Shown in pieces: positions 1 to 9,906 of a stretch of 64,000 bases of DNA. Position 1 is the first letter of the stretch. The number at the start of each line of letters is the position of its first letter. This stretch comes from Bauldia sp. (GTDB lineage: Bacteria; Pseudomonadota; Alphaproteobacteria; Rhizobiales; Kaistiaceae). The translations under genes were made by a program, and so were the position numbers. A model generated the notes under the pieces. It was not told the DNA's origin, made no database searches, and saw only the letters and a program-made list of their open reading frames with translations. The stretch is taken from positions 1 through 64,000 of the forward strand of contig JADLGL010000092.1 in NCBI GenBank assembly GCA_020849325.1. Reading direction: 5' to 3'.

Positions 1-357
1 CCGTGGCTGCCGCTCGCCGACGGCTGGCAGACGCGGAACGTGGCGACGGAAATGGACCAGCCGCGCTCGCTGCTGCGCTTCTACCGCGCGCTGATCGCGT
101 TCCGGCGCGCGACGCCGGCGCTGACGATCGGCACGTTCCGGATGGTCCCGGCCGAGGGAAACGTCCTTGCCTACGACCGCGCCGCGGCGGGCGACACGCT
201 GCGCATCGTCCTCAACCTCGGCGACGAGCCGGCGGCGGCGCCGACCGGCGGCGGGCGGGTGATCTTCGCCTCGGGTGAAGCGCGCGTCGGCGAGCACCCC
301 GGGGCGACCGTCGTGCTCGCCGGCGGCGAAGGGCTGATCGTGCGGCTGGGCGGTTAG
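1..357 (+). CDS. Alpha-glucosidase (GH13), C-terminal fragment
   Basis: This is the last 118 codons of a gene that begins before the window; the reading frame is open from base 1. It starts with PWLPLAD, followed by an SLLRFYRALIAFRRATPAL segment. That pair is characteristic of the end of the catalytic domain of oligo-1,6-glucosidase and alpha-glucosidase enzymes, and is followed by the small C-terminal beta domain. The catalytic residues lie outside the window. The enzyme would hydrolyse alpha-glucosides. It is convergent with an operon encoding alpha-glucoside uptake and a beta-glucosidase, which fits a sugar-use locus; rhizobial agl operons carry the alpha-glucosidase gene aglA. Family assignment is firm, substrate is inferred. 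Confidence 0.85.
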   Translation, partial: PWLPLADGWQTRNVATEMDQPRSLLRFYRALIAFRRATPALTIGTFRMVPAEGNVLAYDRAAAGDTLRIVLNLGDEPAAAPTGGGRVIFASGEARVGEHPGATVVLAGGEGLIVRLGG

Positions 358-394
358 CCACGTCCACAGCTCGGCGCCCCCAGCCTCCCGCCGA

Positions 395-1702
395 CTACCG
401 CCGCAGCAACTCCTGGAACGCGCGGTAGCTCGACCGCGGCGTCCGCTTCTGGGTGGCGAAGTCGACTTCGACGATGCCGAAGCGTTTCAGATAGCCTTCC
501 GCCCATTCGAAATTGTCGAGGAGCGACCAGGCAAAGTAGCCCGCGACATTGGCGCCGGCGGCTTTGGCAGCGAGGATCGCCCGGAGATGCTCTTCGTAGA
601 ACCGGACGCGGCGCGGGTCGTCGATGCCGGGGACCTCGGCCATCCCGTTCTCGGTGACGTGGATCGGGAGATCGGTGTAGTCGCGCGAGACTTCGACGAG
701 GAGGTCGGTCAGCCCCTTCGGGTAGATCTCCCAGTCGAGGTCCGTCTTCTCGAGCGGACCGTCGACCTTCGTGGTCGGGAAGAGGCCGCCGGCGGGGTCA
801 TGCCGCATCAGAGCGCGCGTGTAGTAGTTGATCCCGCACCAGTCGAGTTTCTGGTGGATCGCGGGAAGATCGGCTTCCCAGCCAGCCGGAAGAAAATCCT
901 CCAGCCGCTGCACCAGTTCCGCCGGATAAGCGCCCCGGTAGACGGCGCCGAGGTAAAAGCGGTTGAAAACGTCCGCCCAAAGGTTTGCCGCGAAAGCATC
1001 TTCGGGTGACGGCGTCGCCGGTTCGCACTTTTCGAGGTTGAGGACGATGCCGAGATTCCGCACGCCTGCGGCGCGGAGCGCGGCGATGCCGTTCCCGTGC
1101 GCGAGCATCAGGTGATGCATCGCGCGGGCGCCGGCGCGGTAATCCCGAAGGCCCGGCGCGTGCTTGCCCAGCACGTGGCTTAGCCACGCGCTGCACCACG
1201 GCTCGTTCAGCGTCGCGGTGGCGGCGAGGCGGTCGCCGAACCTGCGGCCGATGAGGTCGGCGTAGTCGGAGAACCACCGGGCGACGTCGCGGTTCTGCCA
1301 GCCGCCGAGGTCCTGCAGGGCACTCGGGAGATCCCAGTGATAGAGCGTCGCGTAGGGGGCGATGCCGCGTTCGAGCATGCCGTCGATGAGACGGTCGTAG
1401 AAATCGAGCCCGGCGTCCCGCGGCGGCCCTTTCCCTTCCGGCAGGACGCGCGGCCAGGCGATCGAGAAACGGTAGGCGCCGAACCCGCCGTCACGGACGA
1501 GGTCGAGATCCTCCGGCCAGCGGTTGAAGTGGTCGCAGGCGACGAGGCCGTCGCTGCCGTCGACGACGTTGCCCGGCGTGGCCGCGAACGTATCCCAGAT
1601 CGACGAGCCGCGGCCGTCGCCGACGCCCTCGATCTGGAACGCCGAGGTCGCGGCGCCGAACACGAAGTCTTCGCCGAACTCTTCCCGCCTCGAGCCGAAC
1701 AT
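395..1702 (-). CDS. Beta-glucosidase, glycoside hydrolase family 1
   Basis: A 435-residue GH1 retaining beta-glucosidase, the usual length for the family. The N-terminal DFVFGAATSAFQIEG signature is present. The acid/base glutamate sits in TLNEP (about E167) and the nucleophile in VTENG (about E351), and the C-terminal AWSLLDNFEWAEGY motif is intact. No signal peptide is seen, so it should act on beta-glucosides in the cytoplasm. The start at 1702 is chosen because AGGGAG lies just upstream of that ATG; the longer frame begins in sequence unlike the family. It follows aglK on the same strand across about 285 bases that hold a nested repeat, so it may be a separate transcription unit. Exact substrate is unknown. 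Confidence 0.93.
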   Translation of the reverse strand: MFGSRREEFGEDFVFGAATSAFQIEGVGDGRGSSIWDTFAATPGNVVDGSDGLVACDHFNRWPEDLDLVRDGGFGAYRFSIAWPRVLPEGKGPPRDAGLDFYDRLIDGMLERGIAPYATLYHWDLPSALQDLGGWQNRDVARWFSDYADLIGRRFGDRLAATATLNEPWCSAWLSHVLGKHAPGLRDYRAGARAMHHLMLAHGNGIAALRAAGVRNLGIVLNLEKCEPATPSPEDAFAANLWADVFNRFYLGAVYRGAYPAELVQRLEDFLPAGWEADLPAIHQKLDWCGINYYTRALMRHDPAGGLFPTTKVDGPLEKTDLDWEIYPKGLTDLLVEVSRDYTDLPIHVTENGMAEVPGIDDPRRVRFYEEHLRAILAAKAAGANVAGYFAWSLLDNFEWAEGYLKRFGIVEVDFATQKRTPRSSYRAFQELLRR

Positions 1703-1800
1703 GAGTGATCTCCCTGCGCCAGGTCGCGCTGGCCGGACGCCCATTCAACCGCTGCAAATGCAGTCGGGGCTACCGGGGTTTGAAGTCATCGGCACTTGAA

Positions 1801-1945
1801 CCTCCCCCTTGCGGGGAGGTCGAACCGGCGCTTCGCTGGTTCGGGAGGGGGTAGGACGCGCCGCTGGTGCCTGCTTCGAGGCCGTTACCCCCTCCGAAGG
1901 CGACGGCGCTTCGCTTGTCGCCTTCCGCCTCCCCGCAAGGGGGAG
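1801..1945. repeat. Nested inverted repeat (C-rich intergenic palindrome)
   Basis: The outer arms are perfect 19-base reverse complements: CCTCCCCCTTGCGGGGAGG at 1801-1819 and CCTCCCCGCAAGGGGGAGG at 1927-1945. Inside lie two smaller hairpins and a GGAGGGGGTA/TACCCCCTCC pair. It sits between aglK and the beta-glucosidase gene. Related sequence recurs at 29006-29107 (arms CCCTTGTGGG/CCCACAAGGG) and as a damaged piece from about 57685 (CCTCCCCCTTGCGG), so this looks like a dispersed extragenic repeat family rather than a gene-specific signal. Confidence 0.75.
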
Positions 1946-1987
1946 GCTCAAAACAGCGGAGCAACGGCACCTCAACGGGGCTGGGGC

Positions 1988-2995
<1,008 letters not shown>

Positions 2996-3002
2996 CAGAA
3001 CC

Positions 3003-4223
3003 TCATTTCACGGAGCCGGCGAGGAGGCCGCGGACGAAGTAGCGCTGCAGGGAGAAGAAGACGATCAGCGGCACCAGGATGGAGATGAAGGCGCCGGCGG
3101 TGAGGATGTGCCATTCGCTGCCCATCGTGCCGAGGAGGTCGACGAGCTTGCCGGTGAGCACGACGTATTCGTCCTGCGAGCCGAGGAAGACGAGGGCGAC
3201 GAGGAGGTCGTTCCAGATCCAGAGGAACTGGAAGATCGCGATCGAGGCGAGCGCCGGCACGGAAAGCGGCAGCACCATCGTGGTGAAGGTCTGGAAGTGC
3301 GAGGCGCCGTCCATGCGCGCGGATTCCATGATCTCGCGCGGCAGGCCGACCATGTAGTTGCGTAACAGGTACACCGCCAAAGGCAGGCCGAATCCGGTGT
3401 GCGCCAGCCAGACGGCGAAATAGCCCTTGCCGTCGATGCCGAACATGCCGGCGATCTGGACGTGGAGGCGCAGCACCGGGACGAGCGCCATCTGGAGCGG
3501 CACGACGAGGAGCGCCACGACTGCAATGACGAAGAAGGTGCGGCCGGGGAATTTCATCCAGGCGAGCGCGTAGGCCGCGAACGCTGCCACCATCACCGAA
3601 ATGATGGTGGCGGGGATCGCGACGGTGGCCGAGTTGATGAAGGACCGGCCGATGCCGTTCGCGTTCAGCACGGTCGAATAGTTTTCGAGGGTGAAGCGCG
3701 GCGCCATCGAGGCGACGTAGGAGATGCGCGGCGCGGTCGTGTATTCGAACGGCGTCGGCGAGGTCCAGACGTAGTCGCCGTTCTCCTCGACCGTGATCGT
3801 CCCGCCCGCGCGGAGTTCGATCGTCGCCCCTACGGGGTTGGCGCCCGCAGTCGTCGCGGTGCCGCCGAAGGTGCGGATCGTCCGGTTGTCGTCGGCGCCG
3901 AGGAGGTTGCCGCGGATGGTGTAGAGCCCGTCCTCGACGACCGCTGTCCCCGCCGCGGGGAGGCGCTCCGACTGGGCGGAGATCGTCGAGGTGGAAAGCG
4001 CCGTCCACCAGCCGGAGAGCGCCAGCTGGTCGGGGTCGCGGACCGAGGAGATCAGGAGCCCGAACGTCGGCAGCGTCCAGATCGCGACGATGAGGAGAAG
4101 GGCGATGTGGGTGACGAGCCGGCCGACCTTGAAACGGCGCACCCGCCGCGACGGCTCGGGGACGTCCGCTGCCTTCGGCACGGCGATGTCGGCGTTGGGG
4201 GCGAGGGTGGTCGTGGTCGACAT
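3003..4223 (-). CDS. aglG: Alpha-glucoside ABC transporter permease AglG
   Basis: A 406-residue inner-membrane permease of the MalG type. One membrane segment lies near residues 38-58, followed by an unusually long extracytoplasmic stretch (about 70-170) rich in Thr, Gly and Val, which is a mark of AglG proteins. The remaining helices follow. The EAA loop that docks on the ATPase is EIMESARMDGASHF, starting near residue 297. The ATG at 4223 shares one base with the aglF stop (TGATG), indicating translational coupling; the reading frame is open further upstream but only within aglF. It forms the channel with AglF. Confidence 0.92.
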   Translation of the reverse strand: MSTTTTLAPNADIAVPKAADVPEPSRRVRRFKVGRLVTHIALLLIVAIWTLPTFGLLISSVRDPDQLALSGWWTALSTSTISAQSERLPAAGTAVVEDGLYTIRGNLLGADDNRTIRTFGGTATTAGANPVGATIELRAGGTITVEENGDYVWTSPTPFEYTTAPRISYVASMAPRFTLENYSTVLNANGIGRSFINSATVAIPATIISVMVAAFAAYALAWMKFPGRTFFVIAVVALLVVPLQMALVPVLRLHVQIAGMFGIDGKGYFAVWLAHTGFGLPLAVYLLRNYMVGLPREIMESARMDGASHFQTFTTMVLPLSVPALASIAIFQFLWIWNDLLVALVFLGSQDEYVVLTGKLVDLLGTMGSEWHILTAGAFISILVPLIVFFSLQRYFVRGLLAGSVK

Positions 4224-5329
4224 CACAGCGCCCCTTCGGCGGCCCGAGCGCGCCTGATGTTCCAGATCATGATGGGCAGCACCGCGATCATGATGACGAT
4301 CGCGATCGCTGAGCCTTTCCCGGAGTCGCCCGAGATGAAGGTCCACCGGTACATGAGGTTCGCGAGCACCTGCGTGTTGTTCTCGCCGTTCGTCATCGCG
4401 TAGACGATGTCGAACACTTTGAGGACGATGATGGTGATCGTCGTCCACACCACAAGCACGGTGCCGGCGATCTGCGGCACCATGATGCCGAAGAAGATCT
4501 GGCGCTCGTTGGCGCCGTCGATCCGTGCGGCCTCGATCGTCTCCTGCGGAATGCCGCGGAGCGCCGCCGACAGGATGACCATCGCGAAGCCGGTCTGGAT
4601 CCAGACGAGGATGATCATCAGCAGGAACGAGTTGAGCCACGGTATGCCGAGCCACACCTGCGGCTCGCCGCCGAAGGCGACCACGATGGCGTTGAGAAGG
4701 CCGATCTGCTCGGTACCGGCGTCGCGGTAGGCGTAGACGAAGCGCCAGATGACGGCCGCACCGACGAACGAGATCGCCATCGGCATGAACACGAGCGTCT
4801 TGGCGACGCTGCCCCACCAGACGCGGTCGGCGAGGACCGCGATGACGAGGCCGAAGGCGGTCGAGAGCGAGGGGACGATGATGAGCCAGGCGACGTTGTT
4901 CAGCGCCGAGCGCCAGAACGTCGGGTCACCCTTGTAGAGGGTCATCGGCAGGCCGGTCGCCGGATCGATGATCGGCGCCCCGGTCGCGTCGACCGCACTC
5001 CGGAACCAGTCGGCCGGATTGCCGAACGCCCACTGGTAGTTGTCGAGGCCGACGAAGTTCTGGCCGAGCCGGTCGAACAGGCTGAGGCGGAGCGTCTCGA
5101 AGACGGGATAGACGAGGTAGACGGTCGCGAAAATCAGCGCGGGAGCAAGGAATATCCACGGCCTGATCCTGGAGCGCCGCCGATCCCGGCGGGTGATCGT
5201 CTCGTGCGACATGGTCGCGTTGGTCGCGAGCGAGCGATCGAGGATCCAGTTGGCGCCCCAGTAATACGCAACGAAGGCCAGTACGGCGATGGCGACGATC
5301 AGAACGGCATAGAGTGCCTGGTCCAGCAT
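4223..5329 (-). CDS. aglF: Alpha-glucoside ABC transporter permease AglF
   Basis: A 368-residue MalF-type permease. It has an N-terminal helix (about 8-28), a basic linker (RRDRRRSR) and a further set of membrane segments. The EAA loop reads PQETIEAARIDGANERQIFF. The ATG at 5329 has GGGAG upstream and is preferred over a TTG 12 bases earlier in the same frame. The gene overlaps aglG by one base and follows aglE by about 90 bases. With AglG it makes the sugar channel of the importer. Confidence 0.92.
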   Translation of the reverse strand: MLDQALYAVLIVAIAVLAFVAYYWGANWILDRSLATNATMSHETITRRDRRRSRIRPWIFLAPALIFATVYLVYPVFETLRLSLFDRLGQNFVGLDNYQWAFGNPADWFRSAVDATGAPIIDPATGLPMTLYKGDPTFWRSALNNVAWLIIVPSLSTAFGLVIAVLADRVWWGSVAKTLVFMPMAISFVGAAVIWRFVYAYRDAGTEQIGLLNAIVVAFGGEPQVWLGIPWLNSFLLMIILVWIQTGFAMVILSAALRGIPQETIEAARIDGANERQIFFGIMVPQIAGTVLVVWTTITIIVLKVFDIVYAMTNGENNTQVLANLMYRWTFISGDSGKGSAIAIVIMIAVLPIMIWNIRRARAAEGAL

Positions 5330-5421
5330 GCCCGCTCCCAAGGCTGGCTCAGATGTGACCGGAGCACGCCACTCCGGCGGAGCGGAGCCCGGCGTTGCCG
5401 CCGGGCTCCATTGGGGTGGGC

Positions 5422-6801
5422 CTACTTGATCGCGTCCCAGGCCGCCTGGATGCGCGTGGCGACCGTCTCGGCGGGAACGCCGCCGAGGAAGTCGACCATG
5501 CCCGTCCAGAAGGCGCCGGCGCCGATCGGGCCCGGCATGAGATCCGACGCGTCGAACCGGAAGGTCGTCGCGGTGGTGAGGATCTCACCCTGGGCGCGGA
5601 GGCCGGGGCTCGAATAGACGTCCTGGTTGGCGGTCGTGAGAGCGGTGAGGAACGCCGAGTTCGGCGCCGCCATCCAGATCTCGTGGGCGATCGGCGTCAT
5701 CAGGAAGTCGATGAACGCACGGGCCGCCGGGCTGTCCTTGGCGATCGTCACCAGGGTGCCCGAACCGAGGACGGGGCGACCGAGCTCGGGCTTCGAGGCG
5801 AAGGGCGGCATGTAGAAGAAGTCGTAGTCCTCACCGGCAACGGTGCCCTCCGGGAAGAACGAGGCGATGAACGACGCCTGGCGGTGCAGGTAGCACTGCG
5901 GCGGCACCGTGAAGAGGCCGAGCGGCGAATCGCCGAACGGCGTCGCGGCGATCGCGGCGGTCCCGCCGGCGACCATCTCGTTGTCGAGGGCGATGCGGCC
6001 GAACTGGTTGATCACGTCGACGACGCGCGGGTCGTTGAACGGGATCTCGTTCCTCACCCACTGGTCGTAGACCTCCGGCGGATAGTTCCGCAGCATCAGG
6101 TCCTCGATCCAGTCGGTGGCCGCCCAACCGGTCGCGCCGCCCGATTCGACGCCGATGCACCACGGCGTGCCGCCATCGGCGATGATCTGCTGCTCGAGCT
6201 CCATGAGCTCTTCCATCGTCGTCGGGACCTCGTAGCCCATCTCGGCGAAGTTGTCGGGCGAGTACCAGATGAACGACTTCGTCTCCTGCTTGTACGGCAG
6301 AGCGTACTGGGCGACCGTTCCATCCGGACCCGCGAACTGGCCGAGGGCCGCCCATGACGGGCCGGCGGCGTAGTTCTGCTCGATGAAGGTCTGGACCCCG
6401 GCCCCGAGCGGCGTGAGGGCGCCCTGCGCGGCGAAGTCCGCGAGGAGGCCGGGCTGCGGCAGGATGAGGATGTTGGACGGAGCGCCGGCCGCGATGTCGA
6501 TCCGGGCCTGCTCCTCGTAGTTCGGCGACGAGGCGGCGCGGACGGTCACGCCGGTCGCATTCTCGAAGTAGCGCCAGACGCTCTCCCACTGGGCGGCGTC
6601 GCCCTCGTTGTTCCAGGGGCTCCAGATCGTGAGCTCCTGGCCCTGCAGGCCCTGATGCGCGGCCGAGAAATCGGCCAGCGATTGCCAGCTGAACGCACCT
6701 TCGCCAATCGGGAACGCAAGATTGCTCTGTGAAAAGCCGGGTGCGACCGACGTGAAGATCACGGCCGCGGCGGAGACCCCCGCCAGCAGTATTCTACGCA
6801 T
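5422..6801 (-). CDS. aglE: Alpha-glucoside ABC transporter substrate-binding protein AglE
   Basis: A 459-residue periplasmic solute-binding protein and first gene of the operon. It starts MRRILLAGVSAAAV with a signal peptide of about 25 residues ending near GFSQ. ELTIWSPWNNEG follows near residue 55, as in AglE and other cluster-1 sugar-binding proteins. The start at 6801 has GGGAGG four bases upstream. In rhizobia AglE binds sucrose, maltose and trehalose; that specificity is inferred from the operon. No LacI-type AglR regulator gene is adjacent, since the next gene upstream encodes an MFS transporter. Confidence 0.92.
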   Translation of the reverse strand: MRRILLAGVSAAAVIFTSVAPGFSQSNLAFPIGEGAFSWQSLADFSAAHQGLQGQELTIWSPWNNEGDAAQWESVWRYFENATGVTVRAASSPNYEEQARIDIAAGAPSNILILPQPGLLADFAAQGALTPLGAGVQTFIEQNYAAGPSWAALGQFAGPDGTVAQYALPYKQETKSFIWYSPDNFAEMGYEVPTTMEELMELEQQIIADGGTPWCIGVESGGATGWAATDWIEDLMLRNYPPEVYDQWVRNEIPFNDPRVVDVINQFGRIALDNEMVAGGTAAIAATPFGDSPLGLFTVPPQCYLHRQASFIASFFPEGTVAGEDYDFFYMPPFASKPELGRPVLGSGTLVTIAKDSPAARAFIDFLMTPIAHEIWMAAPNSAFLTALTTANQDVYSSPGLRAQGEILTTATTFRFDASDLMPGPIGAGAFWTGMVDFLGGVPAETVATRIQAAWDAIK

Positions 6802-7051
6802 GTAACCTCCCAACCTGTGATTATCCGGCCGCCCCTTCCCCGCCATCCTTTCCGGATGCGGAGGGCATCGTGCCAATCCGGCCGGCGATGGCGCCCTAGA
6901 TGCCATAGTTGCGCCCAAATGCCAAATTGTCGCAGCGACATGACGTAGCGATCACGGGATCGCGAGAGGATTCCGCGAAGGCGCGTCGGGTGGGGACGCC
7001 GGGCTCCCGGGCACAAGGCTCGCGGCGGGCGACGGCACGGTCACCGGCGGG

Positions 7052-8224
7052 TCATCGACCTTCCCCGGCGGCGCGCCGGCGCACGGCCCGCGAGCCGAGG
7101 GCGATCGTCAGTCCCGCGAGCGCGATGAGCCAGAGCGCCATCGGCAGGCCCGTCACCTGCGACAGGCCACCGATCGCCGGCGGCCAGGCGAGGCTGCCGA
7201 GATAGCCGATGGTCGCGACCGCCGCGATGCCGCCGCTGCCGGCCGGGTACTCCGCCGCGGTGCTGATGAGGACCGGCACGATGTTCGCGGCACCGATGCC
7301 GACGAGGCCGAACCCGACCGCGCACAGGATCGGCCACGGCGAGAGGAGCGCGATCGCGCAGCCGCCGGCGATGAACGAACCGCCGAAGATCAGCGCCCAG
7401 CGCCGCCCGAAGCGCGTGACGAGGCGATCGCCGAGGAAGCGCATGACGGCCATCGTGCCGGAGAATGCGGCGTAGCCGGAGGCGGCAAGGGCGTGGCTCG
7501 CATCCTTGTGGCCCTCGAGGAAGAGCGCGCTCCAGTCGGCCACCGCCCCCTCGAGCCCGAAGGCAAGGAAAGCCAGAATGCCGAGGAAAAGGAGCGGCCC
7601 CGAGGGCAGCGAGAACCGCACCGTCGACGGCGGGCGGTCGCCGAGGGGCAGGTACCAGGAGCGCAGCAGGAAGGCGGCGACGGCGAAGCCGACGAGGACG
7701 AATGCGCAGGCGATCGCCGAAGCCGGATCGCCGAAGCCGACGAGGAGGGCACCGATCCCCGCACCGGCGAGGCCGCCGAGGCTGAACAGGCCATGGAAGG
7801 ACGACATCAGCGTCCGGCCGGCCGTCTGCTCCACCCGCGCGGCCTCGTTGTTCATCGACACGTCGAGGACACCGGCGGCGGCACCATAGACGAGGCAGGC
7901 GACGAAGAGCGCGAGCACCGAAGGCGACAGGATCGGAAGCGCGCAGGTCACCGGCAGGGCAACCGCCGCGAAGGCCGAGATCGACCGCGCGCCATAGCGG
8001 GCGATCGCCCAGCCGGTCGCGGGCATCGCGGCGATGAGCCCGATGGCGATGCACAGGAGCGCGAGGCCCAGAATGCCGTCACTGATCCCGACGCGGGCGC
8101 GGACGACCGGGATGAACACGGCCCAGAGGCCGGCGGCGACGCCGAGGTTGAAGAAGGCGAGGTTGATCGCCGTCCGGGCGCGCCCGACTTCGCTCAGGCG
8201 GGTGGAAATACGCATGAACGCCAT
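7052..8224 (-). CDS. MFS transporter
   Basis: A 390-residue polytopic membrane protein with about twelve hydrophobic segments in two halves, the size and pattern of a major facilitator. The first helix follows SEVGRARTAINLAFFNLGV, and the second half begins near the RPPSTVRFSLPSGPLL linker. The substrate cannot be told; the overall look is of the small YbjJ-like sugar or drug transporter group. The start is uncertain: ATG codons at 8215, 8224 and 8284 are all in frame and none has a strong ribosome-binding site. The gene is divergent from the PqqD-like operon across about 180 bases. Confidence 0.8.
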   Translation of the reverse strand: MAFMRISTRLSEVGRARTAINLAFFNLGVAAGLWAVFIPVVRARVGISDGILGLALLCIAIGLIAAMPATGWAIARYGARSISAFAAVALPVTCALPILSPSVLALFVACLVYGAAAGVLDVSMNNEAARVEQTAGRTLMSSFHGLFSLGGLAGAGIGALLVGFGDPASAIACAFVLVGFAVAAFLLRSWYLPLGDRPPSTVRFSLPSGPLLFLGILAFLAFGLEGAVADWSALFLEGHKDASHALAASGYAAFSGTMAVMRFLGDRLVTRFGRRWALIFGGSFIAGGCAIALLSPWPILCAVGFGLVGIGAANIVPVLISTAAEYPAGSGGIAAVATIGYLGSLAWPPAIGGLSQVTGLPMALWLIALAGLTIALGSRAVRRRAAGEGR

Positions 8225-8408
8225 CGTGGTCGGAGCGGTTCGCCTCGCGCCGCCGGGAAGGTTCACGCCGGCAGCGTCCACCATCCTAGCGGGAATCGGG
8301 AAGCGGAGGCAGTGAGCCGAGGACGCTGCCGCTCCCCGCGTCTGGCAAGTCGCGAGTGCGTCGGCTAAGAGGGGCCGACCGCGCATTGCATCGCATGGAT
8401 TCCGACAC

Positions 8409-8849
8409 GTGCCACCGCTCGACGACGCCCTCCGCGGAGCCCAGCTCGAAACGACCGGACCAGACATCGTTGCGGAGGATTTCGGTGGCGAAATCGTGGT
8501 CCTCAACCTCGCCACGGGACGCTATTTCTCGCTTCCCGGCCTCAGCGCCGGCATCTGGCGCGACCTCGTGGACGGGTGTCCGCCGGCGGCGCTGATCGAG
8601 CTTGCCGCCCCCGCCGGGCCGGCGATGGCCGGGGCGGTGGAGGCGGTGGCCGCGGGTCTCGTCGCCGAGGGGCTGCTGCGGCCGCGCTCGACGCCGGCGA
8701 CGGGCGCTGCGCCGACGTCGGTCTTTGCCGGGACGGCCGAGCTGCCGGTGATGGAATCCTACGACGACATGGCCGACCTCATCCTCGCCGACCCCATCCA
8801 CGACGTCGACGAGAACGTCGGCTGGCCGGTGAAACGCGGGGACGACTAG
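8409..8849 (+). CDS. PqqD-like peptide-chaperone protein (HPr-rel-A type)
   Basis: A 146-residue protein read from a GTG. Residues about 20-95 fit the PqqD/RRE winged-helix fold: FGGEIVVLNLATGRYFSL then GIWRDLV, the strand-turn-helix pattern of PqqD relatives that bind leader peptides of ribosomally made, modified peptides. A separate tail (about 105-146) holds DDMADLILADPIHDVDE and GWPV, which is not part of the PqqD fold. It is the first gene of a four-gene operon with an HprK-like kinase one base downstream. PqqD-like and HprK-like genes are known to pair in the HPr-rel-A systems and in some lasso-peptide loci. No pqqA, pqqE, precursor or cyclase gene is nearby. Its partner peptide is unknown. 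Confidence 0.75.
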   Translation: MPPLDDALRGAQLETTGPDIVAEDFGGEIVVLNLATGRYFSLPGLSAGIWRDLVDGCPPAALIELAAPAGPAMAGAVEAVAAGLVAEGLLRPRSTPATGAAPTSVFAGTAELPVMESYDDMADLILADPIHDVDENVGWPVKRGDD

Positions 8850-8850
8850 C

Positions 8851-9906
8851 GTGGGCACGCCGGCGACCGCGCGGCAGGACGGCGTCGACGACGTCGCCGA
8901 CTACGCCGGTCGCCTGCTCGACGCCGCCGCGGCGCTCGCGCGGGACGGTCTCCACCGGCGCCGCCTGAGCCCGTTCGGGCTGCCGATCGAGGCGTGGTTC
9001 TCCGACGCTGCCTACGCCGACATGGCGGCTGCCAACATTGCCTCGGCAACGGCGGAACCGCCGGCCGGGGGCGGGCCGACGCTCCATCTCCTCGACGCGC
9101 AGTCCCTCGGCTGGGCGCCGCCGGAGCCCATGGCTCACGAATATGTGCGGCCCGACTTCAACGCCGTGATGGCGGCGGCGGGCCTCCGCGCCTCGTATCT
9201 GCCGGCAGGGCCGATGTGGCAGGTCTATTCCCCCTCGCGCCGTGTTGGAGTCCAGCTCGTTTCCCGGCGGGGCCGCACCCCGCCGTGGGAATCGGGCGGA
9301 CCGCTCCGGACCTTCATCCACTGGGCGCTGCCGGAACGGGCGCGGCTCTGCCATGCCGGCACGGTGGGCGCGGGCGGGCGCGGCGTGCTCCTGGTGGGGG
9401 CGGGCGGCTCGGGAAAGTCCGGCACGACGCTCGCCGGGATCGCGGCGGGCCTCGACAGCGTCGGCGACGATTACTGCATCGTGGCGATGGGCGCCGGGGG
9501 CGTCGAAGCACGGCCGGTGTTCCGGATGCTCAAGCAGGACCCGGCCGGCGTCCGCCGCGTATTCGGTCCGGAGGTCGATTTCGGGCCGATCAACTGGCAG
9601 GGCAAGTGGGAGATTCATGCCTCGCGGCTGCCGCGCCCGCCTTTCGTCGATCGGCTCGACATTGCCGCGATCGTGATGCCGCGGGTGGCGCGCCTCGCGC
9701 GCTGCGAAATCCGCCCGATCCCCGCGACGCTCGCCCTCCGCGCCTTCATGCCGTCGAACGTGATGCAGCTCCCCGACGGCGAAGCCGAAGGCGTCCGGTT
9801 CACCGCCGAGCTGTGCCGGAAACTGCCGACGTTCGAACTCCTCCTGTCGTCGGATCGGGACGACATCGCGGCGACGGTCGCCGGGCTGGTCGGGCGGCTC
9901 GGATGA
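8851..9906 (+). CDS. HprK-like serine kinase
   Basis: A 351-residue protein with an HPr-kinase/PEPCK-like ATP-binding core in its second half. The P-loop is GAGGSGKS (183-190), preceded by LCHAGTVG and followed by the SVGDDYCIV strand that corresponds to the HprK DDY region. The N-terminal 160 residues lack the HPr kinase N-terminal domain and are typical of HprK-related kinase A proteins. No HPr or PTS gene is adjacent, so the substrate is probably not HPr; relatives phosphorylate peptides or sugars. GTG start with GGGGA upstream. It is downstream of the PqqD-like gene and overlaps the next gene by four bases (ATGA). Confidence 0.75.
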   Translation: MGTPATARQDGVDDVADYAGRLLDAAAALARDGLHRRRLSPFGLPIEAWFSDAAYADMAAANIASATAEPPAGGGPTLHLLDAQSLGWAPPEPMAHEYVRPDFNAVMAAAGLRASYLPAGPMWQVYSPSRRVGVQLVSRRGRTPPWESGGPLRTFIHWALPERARLCHAGTVGAGGRGVLLVGAGGSGKSGTTLAGIAAGLDSVGDDYCIVAMGAGGVEARPVFRMLKQDPAGVRRVFGPEVDFGPINWQGKWEIHASRLPRPPFVDRLDIAAIVMPRVARLARCEIRPIPATLALRAFMPSNVMQLPDGEAEGVRFTAELCRKLPTFELLLSSDRDDIAATVAGLVGRLG

